64,000 bases of DNA, taken from the NCBI RefSeq assembly GCF_042676605.1, contig NZ_JBHTHQ010000021.1:682001-746000 (forward strand). Direction: 5' to 3'. Positions 28,429 through 37,408 of the stretch are shown piece by piece. The notes below the pieces were generated by a model. The model was given only the letters and a program-made list of their open reading frames with translations, ran no database searches and was not told where the DNA came from. The stretch's first letter is position 1. Each line of letters begins with the position of its first letter. A program made the translations under genes and the position numbers. This DNA is from Alloscardovia venturai (GTDB taxonomy: Bacteria > Actinomycetota > Actinomycetes > Actinomycetales > Bifidobacteriaceae).

Positions 28429-29727
28429 CTACCCGCATACCACCGCATGCAAGCTCATCGCTGAGGTATCTGTCAGGCTTGCGACTTGATCTATAGCGAC
28501 ACGGAGGCGTTCATCATCGGCGGACGCCTCATTCCAATCTGCAAGGAAATGCGGCTCAAGCAGAGGGCTCGGATGCTGCCCTCCCTCCATCAGAACAGAG
28601 ACCAAATCTTCAAGAATCGTAATCTGCTGATGTCGGGATACTTCCCGCTCTCTTGGTTCCATGACGGAGAAGACAGCCAGTCCTTTAAGGTATGTAATTT
28701 CATAACTTGTCTCTTCAGGAACAACTACACGTGCACTATATCGCGTCAGATTCCCGTCACCATAGCGAGCGCGAGTGGCTTTTTCTACTGAGCTGGCGAA
28801 GTGTCCAATTATGTCAGAAGTCATATTTTTCAAGCGTGCGAGGTCACGGCGTGTAGAGTCAAATGTGTGAGGAAGTAGATTTGCATCATTGAGCCGTTGA
28901 TATGCAGCTATGAGTTTATCGCTATCCCATGTATCTCCATACCAATCGTGAATGCTTGCGACAGTTGCGTCGATGACATCTGCAGCGTGCATATCTTCGA
29001 CGATGAGTGACCTGCCTACGATGGCGTCTTCGACGTCGTGCACTGAGTATGCAATGTCGTCAGAGAGATCCATGATGTATGCTTCCATCGGTTTTGCATA
29101 CTGTTGAGCGCCATTGTCTTTTTTCAGCCATTCAAATGCGGCGATGTCACTGTCGTAGACGCAAAACTTGTGACCTTTAGAGCCTTGTGGGTGGTGCTGT
29201 CCCTGCTGCCATGTCCATGGGTACTTCGTCGCTGCATCGAGAGCTGCTCGGGTGAGATTTACTCCTGCTGAGCGTCCATCGGGATGAAATATTTTAGGCT
29301 CGAGTCGTGTAAGAATTCTGAAGGTCTGAGCATTTCCCTCAAATCCGCCGATAGAACTTGAGATATCCATCAGTGTGGTCTCGCCGTTATGTCCGAACGG
29401 TGGATGTCCTAAATCGTGTGCAAGGCATGCGCAGTCTACAACATCGGGGTCGCACCCGAAAATTTCTGCGATTTGGCGACCGATTTGGGCTACTTCGAGA
29501 GTGTGTGTGAGGCGTGTACGAGCGAAATCATTCGTCCCTGCTACGAGAACTTGAGTTTTTGCTCCCAGTCTGCGAAGTGCAGACGAATGGACTAGGCGTG
29601 CTCGATCGCGCTCAAATTCCGTGCGATTGCGTGCTTTTTGGCTCTCCTGCGCCCATCGCTCTTCATCGTATGAGCTGTAGCCTTCCGCGTGTACACGACT
29701 TTCCGCATCTACCTCGTTGACACTCAT
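28429..29727 (-). CDS. dgt: dGTP triphosphohydrolase-like HD protein (Dgt)
   Basis: HD-domain proteins of this family hydrolyse dNTPs to deoxynucleosides and triphosphate. The metal-binding residues are in TRLTHTLEVAQIG (first His) and CLAHDLGHPPFGHNGE (HD pair and extra His), with a later Asp in YIMDLSDDIAYSVHDVEDA. Length 432 is typical of the short bacterial dGTPase-like type. The gene starts two bases after alr ends, and the order luxS-alr-dgt gives one transcription unit. It converges on icd with 69 bases between, in which I see no strong terminator. Confidence 0.93.
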   Translation of the reverse strand: MSVNEVDAESRVHAEGYSSYDEERWAQESQKARNRTEFERDRARLVHSSALRRLGAKTQVLVAGTNDFARTRLTHTLEVAQIGRQIAEIFGCDPDVVDCACLAHDLGHPPFGHNGETTLMDISSSIGGFEGNAQTFRILTRLEPKIFHPDGRSAGVNLTRAALDAATKYPWTWQQGQHHPQGSKGHKFCVYDSDIAAFEWLKKDNGAQQYAKPMEAYIMDLSDDIAYSVHDVEDAIVGRSLIVEDMHAADVIDATVASIHDWYGDTWDSDKLIAAYQRLNDANLLPHTFDSTRRDLARLKNMTSDIIGHFASSVEKATRARYGDGNLTRYSARVVVPEETSYEITYLKGLAVFSVMEPREREVSRHQQITILEDLVSVLMEGGQHPSPLLEPHFLADWNEASADDERLRVAIDQVASLTDTSAMSLHAVVCG

Positions 29728-29729
29728 GA

Positions 29730-31124
29730 TTATGATATGACTCTCTCGCCAAGCTCATCAGACAGCAAATGAATATCGTCGTGGCGGAGCACTGTTTGAG
29801 CATTGATATATATGCGAGGGATACGGTTGCGTAAACATGTGAAGATTTCATAGCTAATCGTGTCTGCGCACCTTGCCCAATCGTCAGCAGTTGGCTCGCC
29901 ATACTTTTCGCCTCGTCCGGGACCGAAAAGTTTGACGGTGTCGCCTTCACAGATGCCCATTTCTTCAGCATCTCCGCCTAAATCGAGCACGCACTGATCC
30001 ATACATACTCTGCCTGAGACGTGGACAATCTTCGTCTGCCCTGTCGCCAGCTGCACGGCTACAGGTCCGCCCTCATGCTCGCGCTTTTGGGTGCCGAGCG
30101 CGTTAAAGCCTGAAGCGCTGCGATGGATACCGTCTGCATAGCCTACAGGCATGTCTGCGGTCGATGTGGCAACGCGTGTGATGTATGTACGACCGTAAGA
30201 GATACCGTGTCCCGCTGGCAAATGCTTAATAGTCCCCAGCTGTGCCTGCAAAGTCATCGCAGGTGTGAGTCCCCAGTCGCTTGGCGTCCCCATGACAACG
30301 TCGGGTTCATATCCATACAAGCCGATACCGGGACGTACGAGCTCAAAATAAATTTCAGGGCGAGTAAATGTCGCAGCAGTATTGGCGAGGTGTCGTACTT
30401 GTGGCGGCACACCTGCTGCGCGCATATCGTACACACGCTCATTGAAATTACGAATCTGCATCTCAGTTATGTCTCGCGCGTCAGCGTCCTCAGGCGCATC
30501 TGCTACAGCGAGATGGCTCATGATACCGATGACAGTGATAACGCCTTCAGTCTTGTACGTTACAAGTTTTTCTAACGCCTGCGGGAAATTATCCTCCGTG
30601 AATCCATTGCGCCCAAAGCCTGTCTCAACCTGCACATGCACGCGAGCACGCTTCCCTGCTTCACGCGCAGCCGCAGCTATAGCGTCGATGTCGCGCAGTG
30701 AGCCACATGCCACGTCGATATCTTGTGTGATGAGTTCAACGAACGGGGACGTTGATGCCGAAAACATCCACGCGAGAATATGCGCACGCTCAGGTCCAAT
30801 TCCCGCGGCACGAAGCTCTAGTGCTTCACGCGCCTGAGCCGTGCCAAGCCATGTAGCGCCACCAGCAAGAGCAGCAAGAGCTGAAGGAATTAAGCCATGT
30901 CCGTAAGCATCAGCCTTTACTACCCCCATGACCGCAGGAGCTGGTACTCCTGCCTCGTGTGCTCGAGATGCAGTCAGAGACACCATATGTGCCATATTGT
31001 GCTGTAACGATTGGAGATCGACTAATGCCTGTGCTGGGTATTCGCGTAAAGCAGCATCATATACGGCATGTCCTTCATATGACAGTTCATCAGGATTAAA
31101 ATTTTTTACTGCAGAAAGCGACAT
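29730..31124 (-). CDS. alr: Alanine racemase
   Basis: Alr makes D-alanine for peptidoglycan using PLP. The PLP lysine is Lys70 in GVVKADAYGHGL, and the second catalytic Tyr lies in GRVCMDQCVLDLG-linked C-terminal sequences after YGRTYITRVAT. Length 464 is longer than the common 370-390 because of an N-terminal extension and a C-terminal tail. The start ATG 31124 lies eight bases after the luxS stop. A palindrome GAGTAAATTTACTC spans that junction but is probably incidental. Confidence 0.95.
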   Translation of the reverse strand: MSLSAVKNFNPDELSYEGHAVYDAALREYPAQALVDLQSLQHNMAHMVSLTASRAHEAGVPAPAVMGVVKADAYGHGLIPSALAALAGGATWLGTAQAREALELRAAGIGPERAHILAWMFSASTSPFVELITQDIDVACGSLRDIDAIAAAAREAGKRARVHVQVETGFGRNGFTEDNFPQALEKLVTYKTEGVITVIGIMSHLAVADAPEDADARDITEMQIRNFNERVYDMRAAGVPPQVRHLANTAATFTRPEIYFELVRPGIGLYGYEPDVVMGTPSDWGLTPAMTLQAQLGTIKHLPAGHGISYGRTYITRVATSTADMPVGYADGIHRSASGFNALGTQKREHEGGPVAVQLATGQTKIVHVSGRVCMDQCVLDLGGDAEEMGICEGDTVKLFGPGRGEKYGEPTADDWARCADTISYEIFTCLRNRIPRIYINAQTVLRHDDIHLLSDELGERVIS

Positions 31125-31132
31125 GAGTAAAT

Positions 31133-31627
31133 TTACTCCACTACCTTACGCTCGAAAGCATCACTGCTGATGCCTTGGCTCAAAATAAGTTTGCACCACT
31201 CTTTAGCTGTAAACAGCGAGTGATCTTTGTAATTGCCACACGTCTCAATGGTGGTCGCCGGAACGTCTTCCCACTTCGCTTCGTATGCGATGAATTCCAA
31301 AGATTCCTTGACGGCGCGAGCGACATCTTCGCTCGTGTGCTCGCCCCACGCAAGAAGATGGAAACCAGTACGGCACCCAAATGGTGAGCAGTCAATGTAC
31401 CCAGGAATGCGCTTACGCAAAGTAACGGCGATAGTGTGCTCGATAGTATGTAAGCCACCGGTAGGAATTGCATTCTCATTCGGCTGCACAAGGCGAACGT
31501 CATAGTTAGAAATGATGTCGCCGTGTGGTCCACTCTGTGTATCAATCAACCGGACATACGGCGCCTTCACTGCAGTGTGATCGAGGCTAAAGCTTTCTGG
31601 CATGACGTCATTAGCATTTTCTGACAT
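31133..31627 (-). CDS. luxS: S-ribosylhomocysteine lyase (LuxS)
   Basis: LuxS cleaves S-ribosylhomocysteine to homocysteine and the AI-2 precursor DPD. The metal-binding HxxEH is present as HTIEH (residues 60-64), the catalytic Cys in SPFGCRTGFH (about residue 85), and the third metal ligand Cys in ETCGNYKDHSL. Length 164 is normal. AAAGGGGATTGCT precedes the ATG. It is first in luxS-alr-dgt on the minus strand. Confidence 0.96.
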   Translation of the reverse strand: MSENANDVMPESFSLDHTAVKAPYVRLIDTQSGPHGDIISNYDVRLVQPNENAIPTGGLHTIEHTIAVTLRKRIPGYIDCSPFGCRTGFHLLAWGEHTSEDVARAVKESLEFIAYEAKWEDVPATTIETCGNYKDHSLFTAKEWCKLILSQGISSDAFERKVVE

Positions 31628-31695
31628 AGCAATCCCCTTTAAAGGTTACGTTTGACAAGGTGGTATGTGCCCCTCATTATAGGCGTTCCATGCTA

Positions 31696-31736
31696 CGAAA
31701 CGGTCATGGCACCTAAAACGTACCATGACCGTTTCG
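31696..31736 (-). terminator. 14-bp perfect hairpin between sugar SBP gene and luxS
   Basis: CGAAACGGTCATGG (31696-31709) and CCATGACCGTTTCG (31723-31736) pair perfectly around a 13-base loop. A second palindrome, AGCTCTTAAGAGCT (31764-31777), followed on the minus strand by TTTT, lies just past the SBP stop and may be the actual terminator. Confidence 0.65.
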
Positions 31737-31785
31737 CGAGAGAAAAGAAAGTGTGCGAGCAAAAGCTCTTAAGAGCTAAGAGAGT

Positions 31786-33132
31786 TTACTCCTTGACCTG
31801 ATAGCCCTGCTGCTTAGCATAGCTGACGAGGTCATCTTGCCATGCCTTGACACCGTCGGTAAGCTTCTGCTTGCCGGTGTAAGACTTGCCAACGAAATCA
31901 CCGAACTTGCCGCGAGCATAGACTTCGAACGGGAGGAACTTGTAGCCAGAGCGGACATTCTTTGCTGCCTTTGCGAGCTCTTCGTTAAACTTCTGACCGC
32001 CGAAGTACTCATGTGCCTTGCCATCAGCGTCGGTAATGGAGGTCTGGCTCAAGAAGCTGTCTGAAGACAAAGTATCGTTATCAGCTGGGAATGCACCACC
32101 CTCTACGCGGGTTGCGATACCGTCCTTATTGTGGGTGACATATTCAACGAACTTATATGCTGCATCAACTTTTGCCTTGTCGGAAGACTTGACAACTGCG
32201 AGAGAAGAGCCACCAGACTCGGAGCCAGCAGGCTGACCATCGGAAGTAGGCATCTGTGTAATGCGCCACTTGCCGTCACCGTTAGGCGCACCAGACAGGA
32301 GGTTGTATGGCATCCACGCACCGATGAGCAAGGAAGCGATAGAACCATTGTCCAAGCCCTTGTTCCAGTCATCAGTCCAGCCAGCAGTCTTGGTGTCGAT
32401 GAGGTCCTCGTCGATGAGCTTCTGCCACCATGCTTCGAAGCCCTTTACCTTGTCATCACCGGTCAAGTTAATTGTGACGGTCTTACCGTCAGACGACGTT
32501 GAGAATGGCTTTGCGCCGTTCTGCCATGTCATAGAATCAAAGAAGCCAGCATCGCCTGAGTCAGATGTGATATAGGAACCGGTAGCGCGAACCTTCTTTG
32601 CAGCCTCGTAGAACTCATCCCACGTCTTAATCTGAGTAGGATCTACGCCTGCCTTGTCAAAGACTTCCTTGTTGTAGAACCATGCCATTGGACCTGAATC
32701 CATTGGAAGACCGTATACACCACCGTTGATGTTTACGGAAGACCACGTACCTGGAGTGTAGAACTTGCTGAAGTTCTTTGCACCGTTGTCTGCGATGTTC
32801 TGAACATAGCCGCGAATGACATATTCAGGAAGTGCATAGTACTCAATCTGTGCTACGTCTGGGGCACCAGAATTCGCCTGCATAGCGTTACTTAATGCTG
32901 TGTACTCGTCCTTCGTAGTACCAGCATTAACGACCTTAACTTTAATATTTGGATTTGCCTTTTCAAAACCCTTGACAGTACGTGGCATGGTAGAATCCCA
33001 AGCCCACACAGTCAAAGTAGTCTTTCCATTAGCACTCGTGTTTGCGCTACCAGAATTTGAACCGCATGCTGCAATCGAGCCAAGCATAGCCAATGAACCG
33101 ATAAGAGCTATCGCCTTCTTACCAAACTTCAT
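31786..33132 (-). CDS. Sugar ABC substrate-binding lipoprotein
   Basis: This 448-residue extracellular binding protein has a lipoprotein signal (MKFGKKAIALIGSLAMLG, lipobox IAAC near residue 23). A typical family 1 binding fold follows (TLTVWAWDSTMPRTVKGFEKANPNIKVKV). ATG 33132 follows AAAGGA. It has its own promoter with a LacI-type operator upstream. The neighbouring GH51 arabinofuranosidase, GH2 beta-galactosidase and two permeases suggest an arabinose- or galactose-containing oligosaccharide as ligand. No ATPase is encoded here, so a shared ATPase elsewhere is likely. Confidence 0.92.
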   Translation of the reverse strand: MKFGKKAIALIGSLAMLGSIAACGSNSGSANTSANGKTTLTVWAWDSTMPRTVKGFEKANPNIKVKVVNAGTTKDEYTALSNAMQANSGAPDVAQIEYYALPEYVIRGYVQNIADNGAKNFSKFYTPGTWSSVNINGGVYGLPMDSGPMAWFYNKEVFDKAGVDPTQIKTWDEFYEAAKKVRATGSYITSDSGDAGFFDSMTWQNGAKPFSTSSDGKTVTINLTGDDKVKGFEAWWQKLIDEDLIDTKTAGWTDDWNKGLDNGSIASLLIGAWMPYNLLSGAPNGDGKWRITQMPTSDGQPAGSESGGSSLAVVKSSDKAKVDAAYKFVEYVTHNKDGIATRVEGGAFPADNDTLSSDSFLSQTSITDADGKAHEYFGGQKFNEELAKAAKNVRSGYKFLPFEVYARGKFGDFVGKSYTGKQKLTDGVKAWQDDLVSYAKQQGYQVKE

Positions 33133-33259
33133 AATTGAGTCCTTTCTCAATATTCCCACGACTTTGCTGAAATTCTTACCTCTGAGACTCCCTCATTATC
33201 CATTGAGCACAGGGATAACATTTCACGAACTTCAGTGTTCACTTTATGTCGTCTCCATC

Positions 33260-33288
33260 AGTATAACACTAAAAAATGTTTACGTAAA
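33260..33288 (-). promoter_or_regulatory. Promoter of the sugar SBP gene
   Basis: On the minus strand TTTACG (plus 33288-33283) is followed after exactly 17 bases by TATACT (33265-33260), about 125 bases before the start codon. The -35 lies inside a palindromic operator. Confidence 0.65.
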
Positions 33289-33295
33289 CATTTTT
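33272..33295. promoter_or_regulatory. LacI-family operator, 24-bp perfect palindrome
   Basis: A symmetric site with core ATGTTTACGTAAACAT, extended by A and T runs, covers the -35 of the SBP promoter. The CG-centred dyad is typical for LacI regulators, and a LacI gene lies 4 kb away in the same locus. A weaker copy, ATGTTTGCGTTATCAT, lies at 37228-37243 in the divergent lacI/permease region. Confidence 0.7.
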
Positions 33296-33361
33296 ACAAT
33301 TTCAGCGAAGTGTCTCCCACATAGTGCCATTATCATTCCCATCCTGTATTGCCACACGCCA

Positions 33362-34936
33362 CTACTTAACATGCACGACAGTCCACGAAACCGCAGGAAT
33401 AGTTACACTGACTTCATGACTTTCTGAGCCCAACTCCGCCGAAGAGTTGTCTTGAGGTACGACATGAAGCTGATTGTCATAAGTATTCGCAGCCATATAG
33501 TCATCACTATGCAACGTCAGAGCACATGCTTGCGTATAGACACCTTGCGGAAGACTGATAGTCACACGCGCTTCGCTATCCATCGAGCGATTGACGAGCA
33601 GGACAGCGTATGAGCCATCCGCTTCTTTGACAACCACAGAATTTACACCATCAACCGCTCCATACGCGGGAGTCTCAATGCTATCGGAAACAAGCTTGGC
33701 TTCCAAAACGACTCCACCCTTTGCTTCATGAGCCGCTTGAGCAAATGGATAGAACGTCGTTTGACGCCACGCATCGCCGCCTTTGATGGTCATGATTGGC
33801 GCAATGACGTTGACAAGCTGAGCCAACGATGCAGACCGAACCACGTCACAATTCTTCAACAAAGTGATAAGTAAATCGCCAAAAACTACAGCGTCGAGCG
33901 CGGAGTACACATCCTCCAGAAGATGCGGAGCTACAGGCCAGTTATCGATACCTTCTGGAACCTTGCTCTTCTCTTGCGATTGATACCATACATTCCACTC
34001 ATCAAAACTGATAAAGACACGATGGTCACTCTTCTTCTGCGCTTTGACGGAGGCAATAATGTGAGCTACTTCCTTAATAAAGCCATCCATATCAACGCCA
34101 GAAGCGAGGAAACTTTGCATATCTCCGTCGTATCGTGCGGGTTCGTAGTATGCATGGCAGGAGATAAAGTCGACGAGGTCATAGGTATGGCTCAGTACCG
34201 TTTCCTCCCACGCGCCGAAAGTGTCCATATTGTGCCCCGAGGAACCGCACACAATGAGTTCAGCTCGCGGGTCAATCTGCCGTATACCTCGCGCAACATC
34301 TGCAGCCAAAGTACCATAATCTTCAGCACTCTTGTGTCCCAGCTGCCATGGACCGTCCATCTCGTTGCCCAGGCACCACATGCGAATGCCAAACGGCTCT
34401 TGAGCCCCATTTGCTCGTCGTGCTTCAGACAGCGCAGTTCCCGATGGTACATTCGCATATTCCACAAGATCAAGTGCTTCTTGAAGTCCGCGCGTGCCAA
34501 GATTGACCGCTTCCATCAGCTCATATGACTGTGAGTGATGCGACCGATCTACTCCCTCGCCCAACTCGCCAACCGTCTTCAGCCATTGAACCATTTCGTG
34601 CAGCCCAAACTCATTTGTTTCCGTAGAATGCCATGCAGTGTCTATACGATGAGGGCGACTTTCACGCGGGCCGACGCCATCTTCCCAACGGTATCCTGAT
34701 ACGAAATTTCCTCCCGGGTAGCGTATCGTCGTAGCACCGAGTTCGCGGACGAGTTCAATGACGTCCGTCCGGAAACCGTTTTCATCAGCACGTGGATGAT
34801 CTGGTTCATAAATACCCTCGTAGACACAACGTCCAAGATGCTCAACAAAGGAGCCAAAAATTCTATCTGGCACATCAGCCACTTCAAAATCATCGTCAAT
34901 GATAATGCGTGCATGTAATGGAGAAGTTGACATCAT
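33362..34936 (-). CDS. GH51 alpha-L-arabinofuranosidase
   Basis: GH51 enzymes release arabinose from arabino-oligosaccharides, arabinan or arabinoxylan. The 524-residue chain opens with a family-like DDDFEVADVPDRIFGSFVEHLGRCVYEGIY. The acid/base Glu is in WCLGNEMDGPWQ (about 191) and the nucleophile Glu in SFDEWNVWYQ (about 313), within a TIM barrel followed by a beta-sandwich ending in IPAVSWTVVHVK. There is no signal peptide, so it acts inside the cell on imported sugar. Two adjacent ATGs follow AAAGGGA; the second (34933) may be the real start. It lies between the binding-protein and permease genes. Confidence 0.93.
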   Translation of the reverse strand: MMSTSPLHARIIIDDDFEVADVPDRIFGSFVEHLGRCVYEGIYEPDHPRADENGFRTDVIELVRELGATTIRYPGGNFVSGYRWEDGVGPRESRPHRIDTAWHSTETNEFGLHEMVQWLKTVGELGEGVDRSHHSQSYELMEAVNLGTRGLQEALDLVEYANVPSGTALSEARRANGAQEPFGIRMWCLGNEMDGPWQLGHKSAEDYGTLAADVARGIRQIDPRAELIVCGSSGHNMDTFGAWEETVLSHTYDLVDFISCHAYYEPARYDGDMQSFLASGVDMDGFIKEVAHIIASVKAQKKSDHRVFISFDEWNVWYQSQEKSKVPEGIDNWPVAPHLLEDVYSALDAVVFGDLLITLLKNCDVVRSASLAQLVNVIAPIMTIKGGDAWRQTTFYPFAQAAHEAKGGVVLEAKLVSDSIETPAYGAVDGVNSVVVKEADGSYAVLLVNRSMDSEARVTISLPQGVYTQACALTLHSDDYMAANTYDNQLHVVPQDNSSAELGSESHEVSVTIPAVSWTVVHVK

Positions 34937-34979
34937 CGTCCCTTTTAGTTAAAAGTTAATACAAATTTTATTCTGTCCT

Positions 34980-34985
34980 ATTATA
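34980..34985 (-). promoter_or_regulatory. Candidate -10 for the arabinofuranosidase gene
   Basis: The minus strand reads TATAAT about 45 bases before the start, with ATGACG 16 bases upstream as a fair -35. This suggests separate transcription from the permease genes, which are closed by a terminator. Confidence 0.5.
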
Positions 34986-35072
34986 TGCGCCTTATATACG
35001 CCGTCATTAATCTTTGCGCATTCTTTGCATCACCTCTAAAGAAGCATTACTTCTAAAGGTTATAAAGAAAAC

Positions 35073-35100
35073 GTGAAGCCCAAGAGAACTTGAGCTTCAC
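35073..35100 (-). terminator. Terminator after the permease genes
   Basis: On the minus strand GTGAAGCTCAAG pairs with CTTGGGCTTCAC (one mismatch) around a TTCT loop and is followed by a T-rich stretch (GTTTTCTTT). Confidence 0.8.
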
Positions 35101-35158
35101 TATCTTCGAGGATCGAAATGCAAGAGGAGAGACGCTAAGAAATTACTCCAGACGAGTC

Positions 35159-36139
35159 TTATTCCTTCACAGCGCCAGCTGCCAGTCCAGACTGCCAGTA
35201 ACGTTGCAAGGTAAGGAATGCAATAACGAGAGGAATAATCGTAATCAGAGATCCCGTAATCACGAGATTCTGAATAGGAATGCCACCAGCCGTCGCCGCC
35301 TGATTCTTCCACTGGTTCAAACCAATGGTCAATGGATACCAGTTGGAATCCTTAATCATAATCATCGGCAAGAAGTAGTTATTCCATGTCGCAACGATGG
35401 TAAAGAGCGCAGTGGTAACGATACCAGGAGAAAGGAGTGGTAGAGAAATCTTCCAGAAAGTATGCCATTCACTCGCACCGTCTACACGAGCTGCTTCAAG
35501 GAGCTCCGTCGGTACAGACTGCTCAGAGAAAATCCACATCAAATACAGACCGAATGGAGAAATCAGCGATGGGATAATCATAGCCCACGGAGTGTTCGTC
35601 AGACCGAGCTTTGCAAAGAGAAGGAACTGTGGTACAGCAAGCGCGATGCCTGGAACGGAAATCGAACCAATAATAACAGCGAAGACAGCCTTGCGCCCCG
35701 GGAATCGGAACTTAGCAAGCGCATAACCGCCCATAATAGCCAGCAAAGTAGCACCACCCGCACCAACGACTACATAAAGCAGAGTATTCAAGAGCCAGCG
35801 GGTAAAAATACCGCCATCATAGGTAAACACTCGAGCAATATTGTCAAAGAACGCGAAGCTATGCCCCGGCCCCAAACCAAAGGTAGAGCTGAAATCGGCT
35901 TGAGTCTTTGTGGAATTGATAATCAAATACGCGAATGGGAACAGGCAGTAAATCGCGAAGATAGCGGACACAATGGTCAGTCCCACGCTACGGCGAGGAT
36001 TGTTTACGTTAGCAAAGCCCGCTTTTGCGCTACGCTTACGCTCAGCCTTCTCATCACGCGCTATACGCTTCTGACGTGCTTTTTCAGCAGCTTTCGCAGC
36101 TTTTTCCTGTGCACGAAGCTCTTCTTTTGTGTATGCCAT
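35159..36139 (-). CDS. Sugar ABC permease, MalG type
   Basis: This 326-residue inner-membrane subunit has six predicted helices and the cytoplasmic ATPase-contact motif EAARVDGASEWHTFWKISLP (about residues 225-244). A striking, highly charged N-terminal extension of some 45 residues, Lys/Ala/Glu-rich (KAAKAAEKARQKRIARDEK), precedes the first helix; such basic extensions are seen in bifidobacterial MalG-type permeases. ATG 36139 lies about ten bases after GGGGAGG; an in-frame TTG nine bases upstream is too close to that site. It follows the MalF-type gene by 16 bases. Confidence 0.92.
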   Translation of the reverse strand: MAYTKEELRAQEKAAKAAEKARQKRIARDEKAERKRSAKAGFANVNNPRRSVGLTIVSAIFAIYCLFPFAYLIINSTKTQADFSSTFGLGPGHSFAFFDNIARVFTYDGGIFTRWLLNTLLYVVVGAGGATLLAIMGGYALAKFRFPGRKAVFAVIIGSISVPGIALAVPQFLLFAKLGLTNTPWAMIIPSLISPFGLYLMWIFSEQSVPTELLEAARVDGASEWHTFWKISLPLLSPGIVTTALFTIVATWNNYFLPMIMIKDSNWYPLTIGLNQWKNQAATAGGIPIQNLVITGSLITIIPLVIAFLTLQRYWQSGLAAGAVKE

Positions 36140-36155
36140 TTTTCTCAATCCTCCC

Positions 36156-37073
36156 CTACTTCATCTGTTCTTTCATAGAGTTTAGCTGTACAGCGTATGC
36201 GATAATCATCGTGATGATAGCCATCACAATAGCCATTGCAGCCGCATAATTACTCTGATTTCCAGTGAAGCTGAGATTGTATGCGTACATGTTAGGCGTG
36301 TAATTCGTCGTAATAGCATTGCCAGGGACCATATTCTGCAAAATGCTTGGCTCGTTGTAGAGCTGGAAGCTACCGATAATCGAGAAGATGACGGTAATAG
36401 CGAGAGATCCCTTAAGCTCTGGAAGCTTAATCTTTCGCACGATATCCCATTCGCTTGCACCGTCAATGGATGCCGCTTCATACAAGCTGTGAGGAATTGT
36501 GGATAGCGACGAGTAGAAGATGAGCATGTTATAGCCAGTAAACTCCCACGTCACAATATTTCCGATGGATACGAGTAGCATATTTGGTGCAAAAGCATCG
36601 AAATGCGTACCAAATGCCGAATTAAAGCTTCCGACAAGACCATATTTAGCACCGTATGCGAAGCCCCAAATCAGCGTCGATACGACAGCTGGCACAGCGT
36701 ATGGCAAGAAGGTCGAAATACGGAAAAACTTCGTCCCGTGAAGTTTCATCGAATCAATGACCAGTGCGAGAGCGGCTGCTAGGAAAAGCATGATAGGAAC
36801 CTGGATACAGGTGAAAATCGTGACACGACCTACTGCCGCCCAGAACTGCTGATCAGCAAAAAGACGCTTATAGTTTTCAAAACCTACAAACGCGTTTCCA
36901 CCAATCATGCGCTGCTGATAGAAGCTGATATAAATTGCATAAAAAATAGGAATAATAAAAACGAAAGCAAATACGACTGCAAATGGCCACATAAACTTCC
37001 AACCACGCCAGTCTGCCTTGTGTTTATTTACACGAGGCGCACCTGACGTCTTCTGAGCTACAGTGTCGTTCAT
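36156..37073 (-). CDS. Sugar ABC permease, MalF type
   Basis: The 305-residue permease has six predicted helices and the conserved EAASIDGASEWDIVRKIKLP contact loop (about residues 198-217). It pairs with the MalG-type subunit just downstream to form the import channel. AAAGAGGAGG provides a very strong ribosome site for ATG 37073. It is the first gene of the minus-strand permease unit and diverges from the LacI gene. No ATP-binding subunit follows. Confidence 0.92.
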   Translation of the reverse strand: MNDTVAQKTSGAPRVNKHKADWRGWKFMWPFAVVFAFVFIIPIFYAIYISFYQQRMIGGNAFVGFENYKRLFADQQFWAAVGRVTIFTCIQVPIMLFLAAALALVIDSMKLHGTKFFRISTFLPYAVPAVVSTLIWGFAYGAKYGLVGSFNSAFGTHFDAFAPNMLLVSIGNIVTWEFTGYNMLIFYSSLSTIPHSLYEAASIDGASEWDIVRKIKLPELKGSLAITVIFSIIGSFQLYNEPSILQNMVPGNAITTNYTPNMYAYNLSFTGNQSNYAAAMAIVMAIITMIIAYAVQLNSMKEQMK

Positions 37074-37408
37074 AGCACTTCCTCCTCTTTAAGGATTTGC
37101 ATTCTTGGCTCCATTGTAAAGTGCACAATTTTCTTCCGACTTTTACATCGAAACTCAGAACTGCTACGTTCTCATTTCTCGAAAGACTCGCATCTATGCG
37201 ACTTTCGAAACGTTGTGCATTTATCAAATGTTTGCGTTATCATTATCGTAACACCACAGTGCAGATGACACAACATGAGTGACACAAGCTGACATATGGT
37301 CGTATTCATATGAGTAATTTTCGTGTCCTCATATGCATCTCATGCACGCCAAAAATGGCACAAAGTGGGTCTTGATAGTTAAGCTGCCAGACAGAATCGA
37401 GGAATGTG
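37074..37408. promoter_or_regulatory. Divergent control region between permeases and lacI
   Basis: This 335-base gap holds no gene I can support. It contains a bulged hairpin at 37179-37208 (TCGAAAG and TCGCAT arms against ATGCGA and CTTTCGA) in the permease leader, a degenerate copy of the LacI operator at 37228-37243, and a CATATGAG (37307-37314)/CTCATATG (37328-37335) inverted pair spaced 21 bp centre to centre near the lacI side. These probably include binding sites for the local regulator. Confidence 0.5.

Noticed and set aside
31125..31138. GAGTAAATTTACTC palindrome between luxS and alr
   Set aside because: It overlaps the luxS stop codon and the eight-base gap before alr, so it is probably incidental.
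31628..31690. Riboswitch upstream of luxS
   Set aside because: The leader is short and I see no conserved SAH/SAM-type fold.
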